DNA of 25,302 nucleotides. It comes from SURF-24 sp964537965. GTDB taxonomy: Bacteria > Bacteroidota > Ignavibacteria > Ignavibacteriales > SURF-24. The stretch spans positions 1 through 25,302 of the forward strand of contig CAZIDB010000045.1 of assembly GCA_964537965.1 (NCBI GenBank), read 5' to 3'. The position numbers and the translations under genes were made by a program. Below are positions 1 through 6,281 of this stretch, piece by piece. The first letter of the stretch is position 1, and each line of letters opens with the position of its first letter. The notes beneath the pieces were generated by a model, which saw only the letters and a program-made list of their open reading frames with translations, made no database searches and was not told where the DNA came from.

Positions 1-174
1 GAAAAGTATCAGATTCTCATTAATCTTTGGCGGCTAATTTATGTTGATGGTTCTCTTGACAAATATGAAGACTTTATGATAAAAAGAATAGCCGGTAATT
101 TAAAACTTGAACATCAGCAAATTATAGAGGCAAAACTTTTCGTAAAAGAAGAGATGAAAAAGAACAGGCCGTAG
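1..174 (+). CDS. TerB-family protein, 3' fragment (partial)
   Basis: The reading frame is open from the first base of the window and ends at TAG 172-174, giving the last 57 residues of a protein whose start lies outside. The visible part is a helical segment containing LWRLIYVDGSLDKYED, followed by IKRIAGNLKLEHQQ and a short charged tail. The 'DG-x-LD-x-YE' acidic helix-loop pattern is what I recognise from TerB-like (COG4103, tellurite-resistance TerB-type) domains. These small all-helical proteins are of unclear biochemical function, and many have no link to tellurite. The family call rests on this one conserved segment, so it is moderate. The gene converges on the glutathione peroxidase gene across a hairpin terminator. 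Confidence 0.6.
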   Translation, partial: EKYQILINLWRLIYVDGSLDKYEDFMIKRIAGNLKLEHQQIIEAKLFVKEEMKKNRP

Positions 175-195
175 CAATTTTTAGTGCATTAAAAT

Positions 196-239
196 AAGCG
201 AAGCAGGAATTATGAAATTCTTACTTCGCTTTTATTTTT
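196..239. terminator. Bidirectional hairpin terminator between convergent genes
   Basis: AAGCGAAG (196-203) pairs perfectly with CTTCGCTT (224-231). An inner GAATT/AATTC stem (207-211 with 216-220) closes a 4-nt loop. On the + strand the hairpin runs into TTTTATTTTT; on the - strand it is followed by ATTTTAAT. It sits 22 bases after the stop of the TerB-like gene and 7 bases after the stop of the glutathione peroxidase gene, as expected for a shared terminator. Confidence 0.75.
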
Positions 240-801
240 ACTTCTTAAGTTCTTTTTCTACAAGATTGGTTATTAATGAATCTGTTGGTTTAACTTTGCT
301 TGGAAATCTTGCCACAATACTTCCGTCTTTGGCAATAACAAATTTTTCAAAATTCCATTTTATATCACCGGTTCCCGTTACAGGATTATCGGTTAATTTT
401 TTATACAATGGGATTTTATTGTCACCCTTCACGGCAATTTTATCAAATAATTTAAACGTAACTCCATAATTCGATGAACAGAAATTTTTTATTTCTTCAT
501 TTGTTCCGGGTTCCTGGTTTCCAAAATCGTTGCAGGGGAATGCTAAAATTTCAAATCCTTTGGAATTGTAAGTCTTATATATTTCTTCAAGATCTTCATA
601 CTGCGAGGTAAAACCGCATTTGCTTGCAACATTAACAATCATTAAAACTTTTCCTTTGAAGGATGAAAGATTTAGAGTATCACCATTCATATCAATAACG
701 CTGATATCGGAAATATTACTTTTCATTTTATCCTTTTCTGTAGTTGAACCGGAAATTATTAATCCCGTAAATGCAATAATAAGAAACAAAGATTTTATCA
801 T
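238..801 (-). CDS. Glutathione peroxidase family thiol peroxidase, probably exported
   Basis: This is a 187-residue member of the glutathione peroxidase family, which reduces hydrogen peroxide and organic hydroperoxides. The peroxidatic residue is cysteine, not selenocysteine: Cys62 in NVASKCGFTSQYEDLEEIY. The Gln of FPCNDFGNQEPGTNEEI and the Trp of WNFEKF complete the catalytic set. Cys90 (FPCN) and Cys108 (NFCSSNYG) are also present; the latter sits where the resolving Cys lies in thioredoxin-dependent GPx enzymes, so thioredoxin-like reductants are more likely than glutathione. Residues 1-20 form a hydrophobic Sec-type signal with no lipobox Cys, implying a periplasmic location. Met26 is an alternative start that would give a cytosolic enzyme of about 162 residues. 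AAAAAGGGA lies 7-15 bases upstream of the chosen ATG. The gene is monocistronic, with a terminator at its 3' end. Confidence 0.9.
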   Translation of the reverse strand: MIKSLFLIIAFTGLIISGSTTEKDKMKSNISDISVIDMNGDTLNLSSFKGKVLMIVNVASKCGFTSQYEDLEEIYKTYNSKGFEILAFPCNDFGNQEPGTNEEIKNFCSSNYGVTFKLFDKIAVKGDNKIPLYKKLTDNPVTGTGDIKWNFEKFVIAKDGSIVARFPSKVKPTDSLITNLVEKELKK

Positions 802-890
802 GTGTAAGTCCCTTTTTATCTGAAAAACATTATAAGGGAAATAAAAGTTCAGTAAGAAAAATTAAGTGATGAATCAGAAGGGTAAATCAT

Positions 891-941
891 TTAACGTCCT
901 GGCGTCTTGCGGAGTTTACCGCGAAGACGCTAAGACGTTAA
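891..941. repeat. 51-nt imperfect palindrome, dispersed-repeat-like
   Basis: TTAACGTC (891-898) is mirrored by GACGTTAA (934-941), GCGTCTT (902-908) by AAGACGC (924-930), and GCGG (909-912) by CCGC (919-922). The only interruptions are a single bulged G at 923 and a 3-nt weak pair. It starts 8 bases downstream of the pta stop codon on that gene's strand. No T-tract follows on either strand, so it is not a standard intrinsic terminator. The GC-richer arms contrast with the AT-rich surroundings, and the 'GCGTCTT-CGCGGT' wording resembles intergenic palindromes I associate with repeated elements in this bacterial group. Only one copy is in this window. Confidence 0.6.
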
Positions 942-949
942 GAAATTTA

Positions 950-1936
950 TCAGGACATTAAGACAGCAATTGCAGCAGTATTAACTATATCCATAAAATT
1001 ACAGCCGCGGCTTAAATCAAAATAAGGTTTGGTTAAACCCTGGCTGATTGGTCCTATTGCCTGTGCACCGCCAAGACGTTCAGCAATTTTATAACCAATG
1101 TTTCCTGCCTGTAAGTCGGGGAACACTAAAACATTTGCTTTACCAGCTACTTTACTGCCCGGCGCTTTTTTAACACCGATTGATTCTATTATTGCAGCAT
1201 CAAATTGTAGTTCGCCGTCAATGTTCAGATCCGGTCGTTTCTCGTTCGCTATTTTTGTAGCTTCTCTTACCTTATCGATTAATTCATGTTCGGCGCTTCC
1301 TTTTGTTGAGAAGGAAAGCATAGCAACATTTGCTATTTCACCGGTAAGTTTAGAGTGATTTTCTGCTGTTGATATTGCTATGTCAGCAAGTTGTTTTGCA
1401 TCAGGATTAGGATTAACAGCGCAATCAGCAAAGCTGTAAACTTTTTGTGGGAACACCATTAAAAAGAAACTTGATACGATAGATATACCTTTGGGCATAC
1501 CAACAACCTGGATTGATGCGCGCATTACATCTGCTGTTGTAGCTGTCGATCCTGAAACAGAACCATCAACTTCACCTTGTTTAACCATCATTGCGCCAAA
1601 GAAAATATCGCGCTTAAAAGTGTCTACCGCTTTTTCAATCGGAATTTCTTTACCTCGCTGCTTTCTCATTTCATAAAAAATATTACCGTATTCATTTAGC
1701 TTTTCGGATTTTTCAAAATCAATTATTGAGACACCTGCAAGATCAGCGTTTAATCTTTTTGCGCTTTCCTGAATTTTATCAGGGTTACCAAGTGTAACAA
1801 CCTTTGCAATTTTTTCTTTAGTCAGATATTCTGCGGCTTTTAGCACGCGATCATCATGAGATTCGGGTAGCACGATTGTCTTTCCCTTTTCGGCAGCATT
1901 TTTTCTTATGCTGCTTAGTAAATCAAGTTCTGCCAT
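950..1936 (-). CDS. pta: Phosphate acetyltransferase
   Basis: The 328-residue protein is a short, single-domain phosphotransacetylase (acetyl-CoA + phosphate to acetyl-phosphate + CoA), cytosolic, normally paired with acetate kinase for acetate production or use. It begins MAELDLLSSIRKNAAEKGKT with the family's IVLPE-x-x-DDRVLKAA strand. Other family signatures are DGSVSGSTATTADVMRA near residue 125, DGELQFDAAI, the APGSKVAGKANVLVFPDL segment, and the C-terminal GPISQGLTKPYFDLSRG phosphate/CoA site. The length matches the 320-340-residue class without the N-terminal DRTGG/AAA regulatory domains of the E. coli enzyme. GGAATTAAT just before ATG gives a reasonable ribosome site. No ackA is in the window, so its partner must lie elsewhere. 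The gene appears to be transcribed alone. Confidence 0.95.
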   Translation of the reverse strand: MAELDLLSSIRKNAAEKGKTIVLPESHDDRVLKAAEYLTKEKIAKVVTLGNPDKIQESAKRLNADLAGVSIIDFEKSEKLNEYGNIFYEMRKQRGKEIPIEKAVDTFKRDIFFGAMMVKQGEVDGSVSGSTATTADVMRASIQVVGMPKGISIVSSFFLMVFPQKVYSFADCAVNPNPDAKQLADIAISTAENHSKLTGEIANVAMLSFSTKGSAEHELIDKVREATKIANEKRPDLNIDGELQFDAAIIESIGVKKAPGSKVAGKANVLVFPDLQAGNIGYKIAERLGGAQAIGPISQGLTKPYFDLSRGCNFMDIVNTAAIAVLMS

Positions 1937-1971
1937 ATTAATTCCATTTTTAAAGTGAATAATTTTATTTG

Positions 1972-1979
1972 CAAATATA
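1972..1979 (-). promoter_or_regulatory. Possible Bacteroidota-type -7 element upstream of pta
   Basis: On the - strand TATATTTG matches the TAnnTTTG -7 consensus of the Bacteroidota primary sigma factor, 35 bases before the pta ATG. No clear TTTG lies 19-21 bases further upstream, so the match is partial and could be chance in AT-rich sequence. Confidence 0.3.
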
Positions 1980-2094
1980 ATAAAATTGCCATTATCACCC
2001 GTGAGAAGAAACCATTTTTTGTATGGCAGCTAAAAAAATATTTGGAAGTTATTCTATAAATAAGAATATTAACGATAGTTAAATAGAGTGTTTG

Positions 2095-3162
2095 ATGCAG
2101 CTAACGGAAAAATCGTCTAAAAAAATTTATACGCTTATTCTGCTAATAATAACAGTTCTGGTACTTTTGTTTTTGTCTTACCTGTTTTTAGATATAATAA
2201 TTATGCTTGTCATTTCCTTGCTGCTTGCATTTATTTTTAATCCTCTTGTAACGGCGATAGAAAATTTTGGGGTAAGCCGCTTTGTTTCATCATTATTTAC
2301 GATACTGGCTTGTTTCTATTTAATTTTTCTCGGTCTATCTTTTATTGTACCGCAGCTAACAGATCAGCTTGTAAATATGAGTACGTATATTAGTCAAAAT
2401 CAGATTAAGCAAACGTTAAGGAGTTTTGACCGGTCAGTTGTAAAATATATTCCATTTGTTAAATCGGGTACGGTTGCCGCTCATATAGAATCGTGGATTT
2501 CTTCCTTCTTTATTAATTTGCTTGACAGTGTTTCTAACCTTGTATCAAGTCTTGTATCAATTATCGCTGTTGCTGTGATTGTACCGTTTATGACTTTCTT
2601 CCTTTTAAAGGATAATAAAGGAATTATAAAAGGCATCCTTAATATTATGCCTAATAAATATTTTGAAATGTCTTACTGGGTAATAAGAAAGATCAGTATT
2701 CATCTTGGCAGATTTGTAAGGGGATGGATTCTTGACGCATTCTTAGTTGGATTTCTAAGCGGGCTTGGGTTATCAATTTTAGGGATTCAAAATGCAATTC
2801 CTATTGGAGTAATTGCAGGTATAGGTCATTTAATTCCGTACTTTGGACCAATCATCGGGGGAATTCCTGCTATAATTATTTCAGTTGCGCAGTTCGGAGA
2901 TTTTTCCATGCTGCCTTCAATAATAATTATGTTTTCAATTGTTTATACACTTGATAATGGTTTTTTACAGCCGAACATTTTTGCCAAAAGTGTGGATATG
3001 CATCCCTTGCTTATAATTGTACTTATAATTGCGGGTAGCCAGGTGATGGGAATTTTCGGAATGCTGCTTGCAGTTCCGTTAACAACAGTTATTAAAACAG
3101 CAGCACGGGAAACATATCAGGGTTTTAAAAATTATACTATTACCAAAAGAACTGCGCAGTAG
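2095..3162 (+). CDS. AI-2E / PerM (YhhT) family transporter
   Basis: The protein has 355 residues and belongs to the AI-2E transporter family (PF01594), polytopic inner-membrane proteins. Family members have been linked to autoinducer-2 export, sodium/proton antiport or general permease roles, so the substrate cannot be read from sequence. Two N-terminal hydrophobic helices (about residues 12-50) and a third (about 65-88) precede a hydrophilic central region (90-135). A C-terminal helical bundle follows, with the family hallmark HLIPYFGPIIGGIPA at about 245-259 and a terminal GMLLAVPLTTVIK. A TTG at 2092 is in frame just upstream; I prefer ATG 2095 because it gives the normal MQLTEK start. 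The gene stands alone and converges on moxR with only 18 bases between stops and no visible terminator. Confidence 0.88.
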   Translation: MQLTEKSSKKIYTLILLIITVLVLLFLSYLFLDIIIMLVISLLLAFIFNPLVTAIENFGVSRFVSSLFTILACFYLIFLGLSFIVPQLTDQLVNMSTYISQNQIKQTLRSFDRSVVKYIPFVKSGTVAAHIESWISSFFINLLDSVSNLVSSLVSIIAVAVIVPFMTFFLLKDNKGIIKGILNIMPNKYFEMSYWVIRKISIHLGRFVRGWILDAFLVGFLSGLGLSILGIQNAIPIGVIAGIGHLIPYFGPIIGGIPAIIISVAQFGDFSMLPSIIIMFSIVYTLDNGFLQPNIFAKSVDMHPLLIIVLIIAGSQVMGIFGMLLAVPLTTVIKTAARETYQGFKNYTITKRTAQ

Positions 3163-3180
3163 TTAAGTATATATCTCAGG

Positions 3181-4161
3181 CTAATTTGTTCCAAGCAGTT
3201 TTTTAATTATTTCTACGGAAGTAATCCCTTCAGCTTCAGCGCTAAAGTTTACAATTATTCTATGACGAAGTACGGGTATGACAGAGCTTTTAATGTCATC
3301 AATATTTGGAGTATACCTGCCGTCAATAATTGCTTTTGCCTTAGCTGCAAGAATAAGATATTGTGATGCTCTTGGTCCGGCGCCCCAGTTTATCCAATCT
3401 TTAATATACTTATCGGTATCATTGTGTTTTGGCCTGGTTCTGTTAACAAGCGTTACCGCATAATCAATTACATTATCTGCAACAGGAACCTTGCGAACTA
3501 ATTCCTGGAATTCAATTAACTCTGCTGCATTTACAATTTTTGTTAATCCTGCCTGGTACTGGCTTGTAGTTGATTTAACTATTTCAACTTCTTCTTTGTA
3601 GGATGGATAATCCAACCACAGGTTAAACATAAACCTGTCTAATTGCGCTTCCGGCAGGGGATAGGTGCCTTCCTGTTCAATCGGGTTCTGTGTTGCAAGA
3701 ACAAAGAACGGTTCATCAAGATTATGGGTTGCACCTGCAGCAGTTACTTTATGTTCCTGCATAGCTTCCAGTAAGGCTGCCTGCGTCTTCGGCGGTGTTC
3801 TATTAATTTCATCTGCAAGAATTATATTGCCGAAAACGGGTCCTTTTATAAATCTGAATGAGCGTTTTTTAGTAATGCTTTCTTCTTCGATAATTTCCGT
3901 TCCGGTTATATCGCTTGGCATCAAATCAGGTGTAAACTGAATTCTGCTGAACTTAAGGTCTAATACTTCCGCAAGAGTTTTAATCAATAAAGTTTTTGCA
4001 AGTCCGGGAACACCAATTAATAAGCAGTGACCTTTACACAAAAGAGAAACGAGAAGGTCATTTATAATTTCGTCCTGACCAACAATAACTTTTGCAATTT
4101 CAGTTTTAATATTTTTAACTGAGTTATTTAGTTTGGCAACCAGTTCAACGTCGTTGTTCAT
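3181..4161 (-). CDS. MoxR-family AAA+ ATPase
   Basis: This 326-residue protein is a MoxR-type AAA+ ATPase (AAA_3 plus C-terminal lid). Walker A is GVPGLAKT at about residues 50-57 and Walker B is IILADEINR at about 113-121. The MoxR signature RTPPKTQAALLEAMQE follows, then FVLATQNPIEQEGTYPLPEAQ and LDRF with the sensor/arginine region. MoxR proteins act as chaperone-like ATPases that insert cofactors or assemble complexes, usually with VWA/DUF58 partners. None is encoded in this window, and the gene is the last of its operon, 23 bases after the SurA-like gene. An in-frame TTG at 4176 would add five residues (start then KEDK). I chose ATG 4161 because GAAAGAAG precedes it at a usable distance. 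Confidence 0.92.
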   Translation of the reverse strand: MNNDVELVAKLNNSVKNIKTEIAKVIVGQDEIINDLLVSLLCKGHCLLIGVPGLAKTLLIKTLAEVLDLKFSRIQFTPDLMPSDITGTEIIEEESITKKRSFRFIKGPVFGNIILADEINRTPPKTQAALLEAMQEHKVTAAGATHNLDEPFFVLATQNPIEQEGTYPLPEAQLDRFMFNLWLDYPSYKEEVEIVKSTTSQYQAGLTKIVNAAELIEFQELVRKVPVADNVIDYAVTLVNRTRPKHNDTDKYIKDWINWGAGPRASQYLILAAKAKAIIDGRYTPNIDDIKSSVIPVLRHRIIVNFSAEAEGITSVEIIKKLLGTN

Positions 4162-4184
4162 TTTATCTTCTTTCAATTTATACC

Positions 4185-5453
4185 TTACAATCTGATTTCC
4201 CAGAAAATGTTTTGCTTAAGTTCTTTTATCCAGTTTGAATAAAGTTTCTGTTGTTTATGTAACTCGGCTGCCTGTTTAATCTCGTTGTAATCATTATCGA
4301 TATTTGCTTTATGCTCAGGAGATTTATTTATAAGATAAACAATATGGTAACCATAAATTGTCTGGCCAATTTCAATTCTTTTAGGATAGCTAATTTCGCC
4401 TGATTTAAGTTTTCCTACAGCATCTAAGAGTGATTTATCAAGTTGACCAAGTTCAAACGTGCCTAACAGACCACCAAGTTTTGCGGTTTCTTTATCATCG
4501 CTGTACTTCTTTGCATAATATTCAAAAGTGTTTTTACCGGTTCGCAGGCTATCCTTTATGTCGTTAAGTAATTCAATCGCGCGAAGGTCGGCATCTTCAT
4601 CATTTTTAATTTTAATAAGAATATGACGTGCGTGGATTGATTCGCCTCTTTTTTCCAGAAGCTGTATGATGTGGAAACCGAATACGGTTTCTATTGGTTG
4701 TGAAATTTGTCCTTCTTCCAATGCAAATGCAGCAGATTCAAATTCGGGTACAAGCTTACCTCTTTTTGTAAATCCTAAATCACCGCCAAGAACAGCACTT
4801 CCCGGGTCTTCAGAATATTTCTTTGCGAGTTCTGCAAAATCTTTTCCGGACTTAATTGAATCAATTAATTGAAGGGCAAGTTCTTTTGATCTTAATTTAA
4901 CTTTTTCACTTGCTTTGGGATTAATAAAGATGTGGGCAATTTTATATTTCTCAGGAATAAGTCCGAGTGAATCTTTATACGTCATATAAAATTTTTCAAC
5001 TTCAGAACGGGTAGCTTCAATAAATCCGAATTTTTTTTGTTTGAGATATTCTGCCATAAGATATTTTTTAACATCATCGCGCATTTCTCTTTTTATTTTT
5101 TCAATGCTCATTCCGTACATCTGCTCTACTCTTTCCCTTGAGCCATAGTTCTGTACAAACAAATCAATACGATTTTCTACCTGTCTGTTAATCTCTTCAT
5201 CTGTAACGTTAATTGAGTCAAGTTTAGCCTGTGCGTACAATAATTTTTCTTCAATAAGCGAATTAAGAATCTGTGCTTTAATGTTCTTGTTCGAAGGATC
5301 AACTCTTTGTTGAGCAATCATAATGTTTGTCTGGAAGTCGAGTTCGCTTTGCATTATAATTTCATTATCAACTACTGCAACAATTTTATCCAATACTTCC
5401 TGTGCATGCAGAGTTACAGAAATAATAATTGCAAAGATTATGAGCCTTTTCAT
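4185..5453 (-). CDS. surA: SurA-like periplasmic peptidyl-prolyl isomerase/chaperone (two parvulin domains)
   Basis: The 422-residue protein has a Sec signal (MKRLIIFAIIISVTLHAQ), then the SurA N-terminal chaperone start EVLDKIVAVVDNEIIMQSEL, which is diagnostic. A helical N domain spans to about residue 150. Two parvulin (PpiC) domains follow. The first, about 165-265, has AHIFINPKA, AELAKKYSEDPGSA, GGDLGF and FGFHIIQLL. The second, about 270-375, has HARHILIKI, YAKKYSDDKETAKLGG and YGYHIVYL. A C-terminal helix closes the chaperone fold. It should help outer-membrane and secreted proteins fold in the periplasm. It lies third in an operon of parvulin genes, 9 bases after the preceding lipoprotein gene. 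It lacks a lipobox, so unlike its two upstream neighbours it should be soluble. Confidence 0.9.
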   Translation of the reverse strand: MKRLIIFAIIISVTLHAQEVLDKIVAVVDNEIIMQSELDFQTNIMIAQQRVDPSNKNIKAQILNSLIEEKLLYAQAKLDSINVTDEEINRQVENRIDLFVQNYGSRERVEQMYGMSIEKIKREMRDDVKKYLMAEYLKQKKFGFIEATRSEVEKFYMTYKDSLGLIPEKYKIAHIFINPKASEKVKLRSKELALQLIDSIKSGKDFAELAKKYSEDPGSAVLGGDLGFTKRGKLVPEFESAAFALEEGQISQPIETVFGFHIIQLLEKRGESIHARHILIKIKNDEDADLRAIELLNDIKDSLRTGKNTFEYYAKKYSDDKETAKLGGLLGTFELGQLDKSLLDAVGKLKSGEISYPKRIEIGQTIYGYHIVYLINKSPEHKANIDNDYNEIKQAAELHKQQKLYSNWIKELKQNIFWEIRL

Positions 5454-5462
5454 TTAATTCCT

Positions 5463-6281
5463 TTATTTAATTTTAACTTTGTATTTAGCGTATAACGCAT
5501 TTAAGTATTCTTTTAACATTTCCTGCTTTTGAAAAGTAAGATATCTTTCTTCAACTTTATCTTTGATTATTTCGAATTCAGGTATTTCATCCTTAGCATA
5601 TTTTTTTACAAGTTGAACCACCGTGTACCTGTTTGGTTCCAGGTTAAGAACAATGCTTGCTTCACCCGGTTGAAGTTCCTGGATTACGAGGCATAAACTA
5701 TAAGGCTGAATCTGGTAATCATACAAAAGCAAATTTGCATTTTCGCTTTTAATAGATTCGTCACCTCTGAAAACGTTTGTTGCACGGTTCCAATCGCTCT
5801 CAATCAATGTGGATCTGAATAGTATTGCTTTGTCCTCATCATCAAATGAAAGGGCGTTGAATAAAAATGTATCAAAGAAAAGTTTAAATGTAGCTTTCCT
5901 TGATTCGTAATAATCAATTAAATCCTGCGGTTTAAACTCAACAGGATGTTCATCAAAAAACTTTTGGATAAGGAAGGACTTGGCTAATTCTTTTTTTGCT
6001 TTTTGTGTTATTCTAAGGTAATCTTCTTCATTATCGATGTTTTTATCAAGCGCTTCCTTATAAAGTACTTCAGTATCAACCCAGTTTCTTATAAATTCCA
6101 ATTTTCTGCTTTGCTGTAGATTATTAGTATCAATGTCTTTCGCCAATTCAGAATCAGTCAAGTAGGAATCGTCTACTTTGGCTAAATAGTTTTGTTCAGG
6201 ATTTTCCTTGCTGCAGCTACCAAACATAGCCACAGCAAGGATAAATAGAATAAAACTAATTTGATTTGAAGGCTTGATCAA
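5463..6281 (-). CDS. Lipoprotein with SurA/PrsA-like N domain and degenerate parvulin region
   Basis: This 272-residue protein starts at a TTG lying inside the 3' end of the upstream gene (26-nt overlap). No upstream alternative exists, and the next ATG would destroy the signal peptide, so coupled translation from TTG is likely. A signal (residues 6-22) ends in MFGSC, a plausible lipobox with lipidated Cys23. YLAKVDDSYLTDSEL resembles the opening strand and helix of SurA/PrsA chaperone domains, and a long helical region follows (70-140). The segment 140-240 sits where a parvulin domain would be. It ends with PGEASIVLNLEPNRYTVVQL in place of the 'G-x-is-p-v-x-t-x-xGyhii' strand, and it lacks the GGDLG and H-x-H signatures. 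It probably acts as a non-catalytic holdase partner of its neighbours. Confidence 0.72.
   Translation of the reverse strand: MIKPSNQISFILFILAVAMFGSCSKENPEQNYLAKVDDSYLTDSELAKDIDTNNLQQSRKLEFIRNWVDTEVLYKEALDKNIDNEEDYLRITQKAKKELAKSFLIQKFFDEHPVEFKPQDLIDYYESRKATFKLFFDTFLFNALSFDDEDKAILFRSTLIESDWNRATNVFRGDESIKSENANLLLYDYQIQPYSLCLVIQELQPGEASIVLNLEPNRYTVVQLVKKYAKDEIPEFEIIKDKVEERYLTFQKQEMLKEYLNALYAKYKVKIK

Noticed and set aside
2050..2068. Inverted repeat TATTCT...AGAATA upstream of the AI-2E transporter
   Set aside because: Only six paired A/T-rich bases with a 7-nt loop; easily chance in this composition and not placed relative to any convincing promoter.
3163..3180. Gap between convergent AI-2E transporter and moxR genes checked for a terminator
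   Set aside because: Only 18 bases, no stem visible; the transcripts probably overlap or terminate elsewhere.
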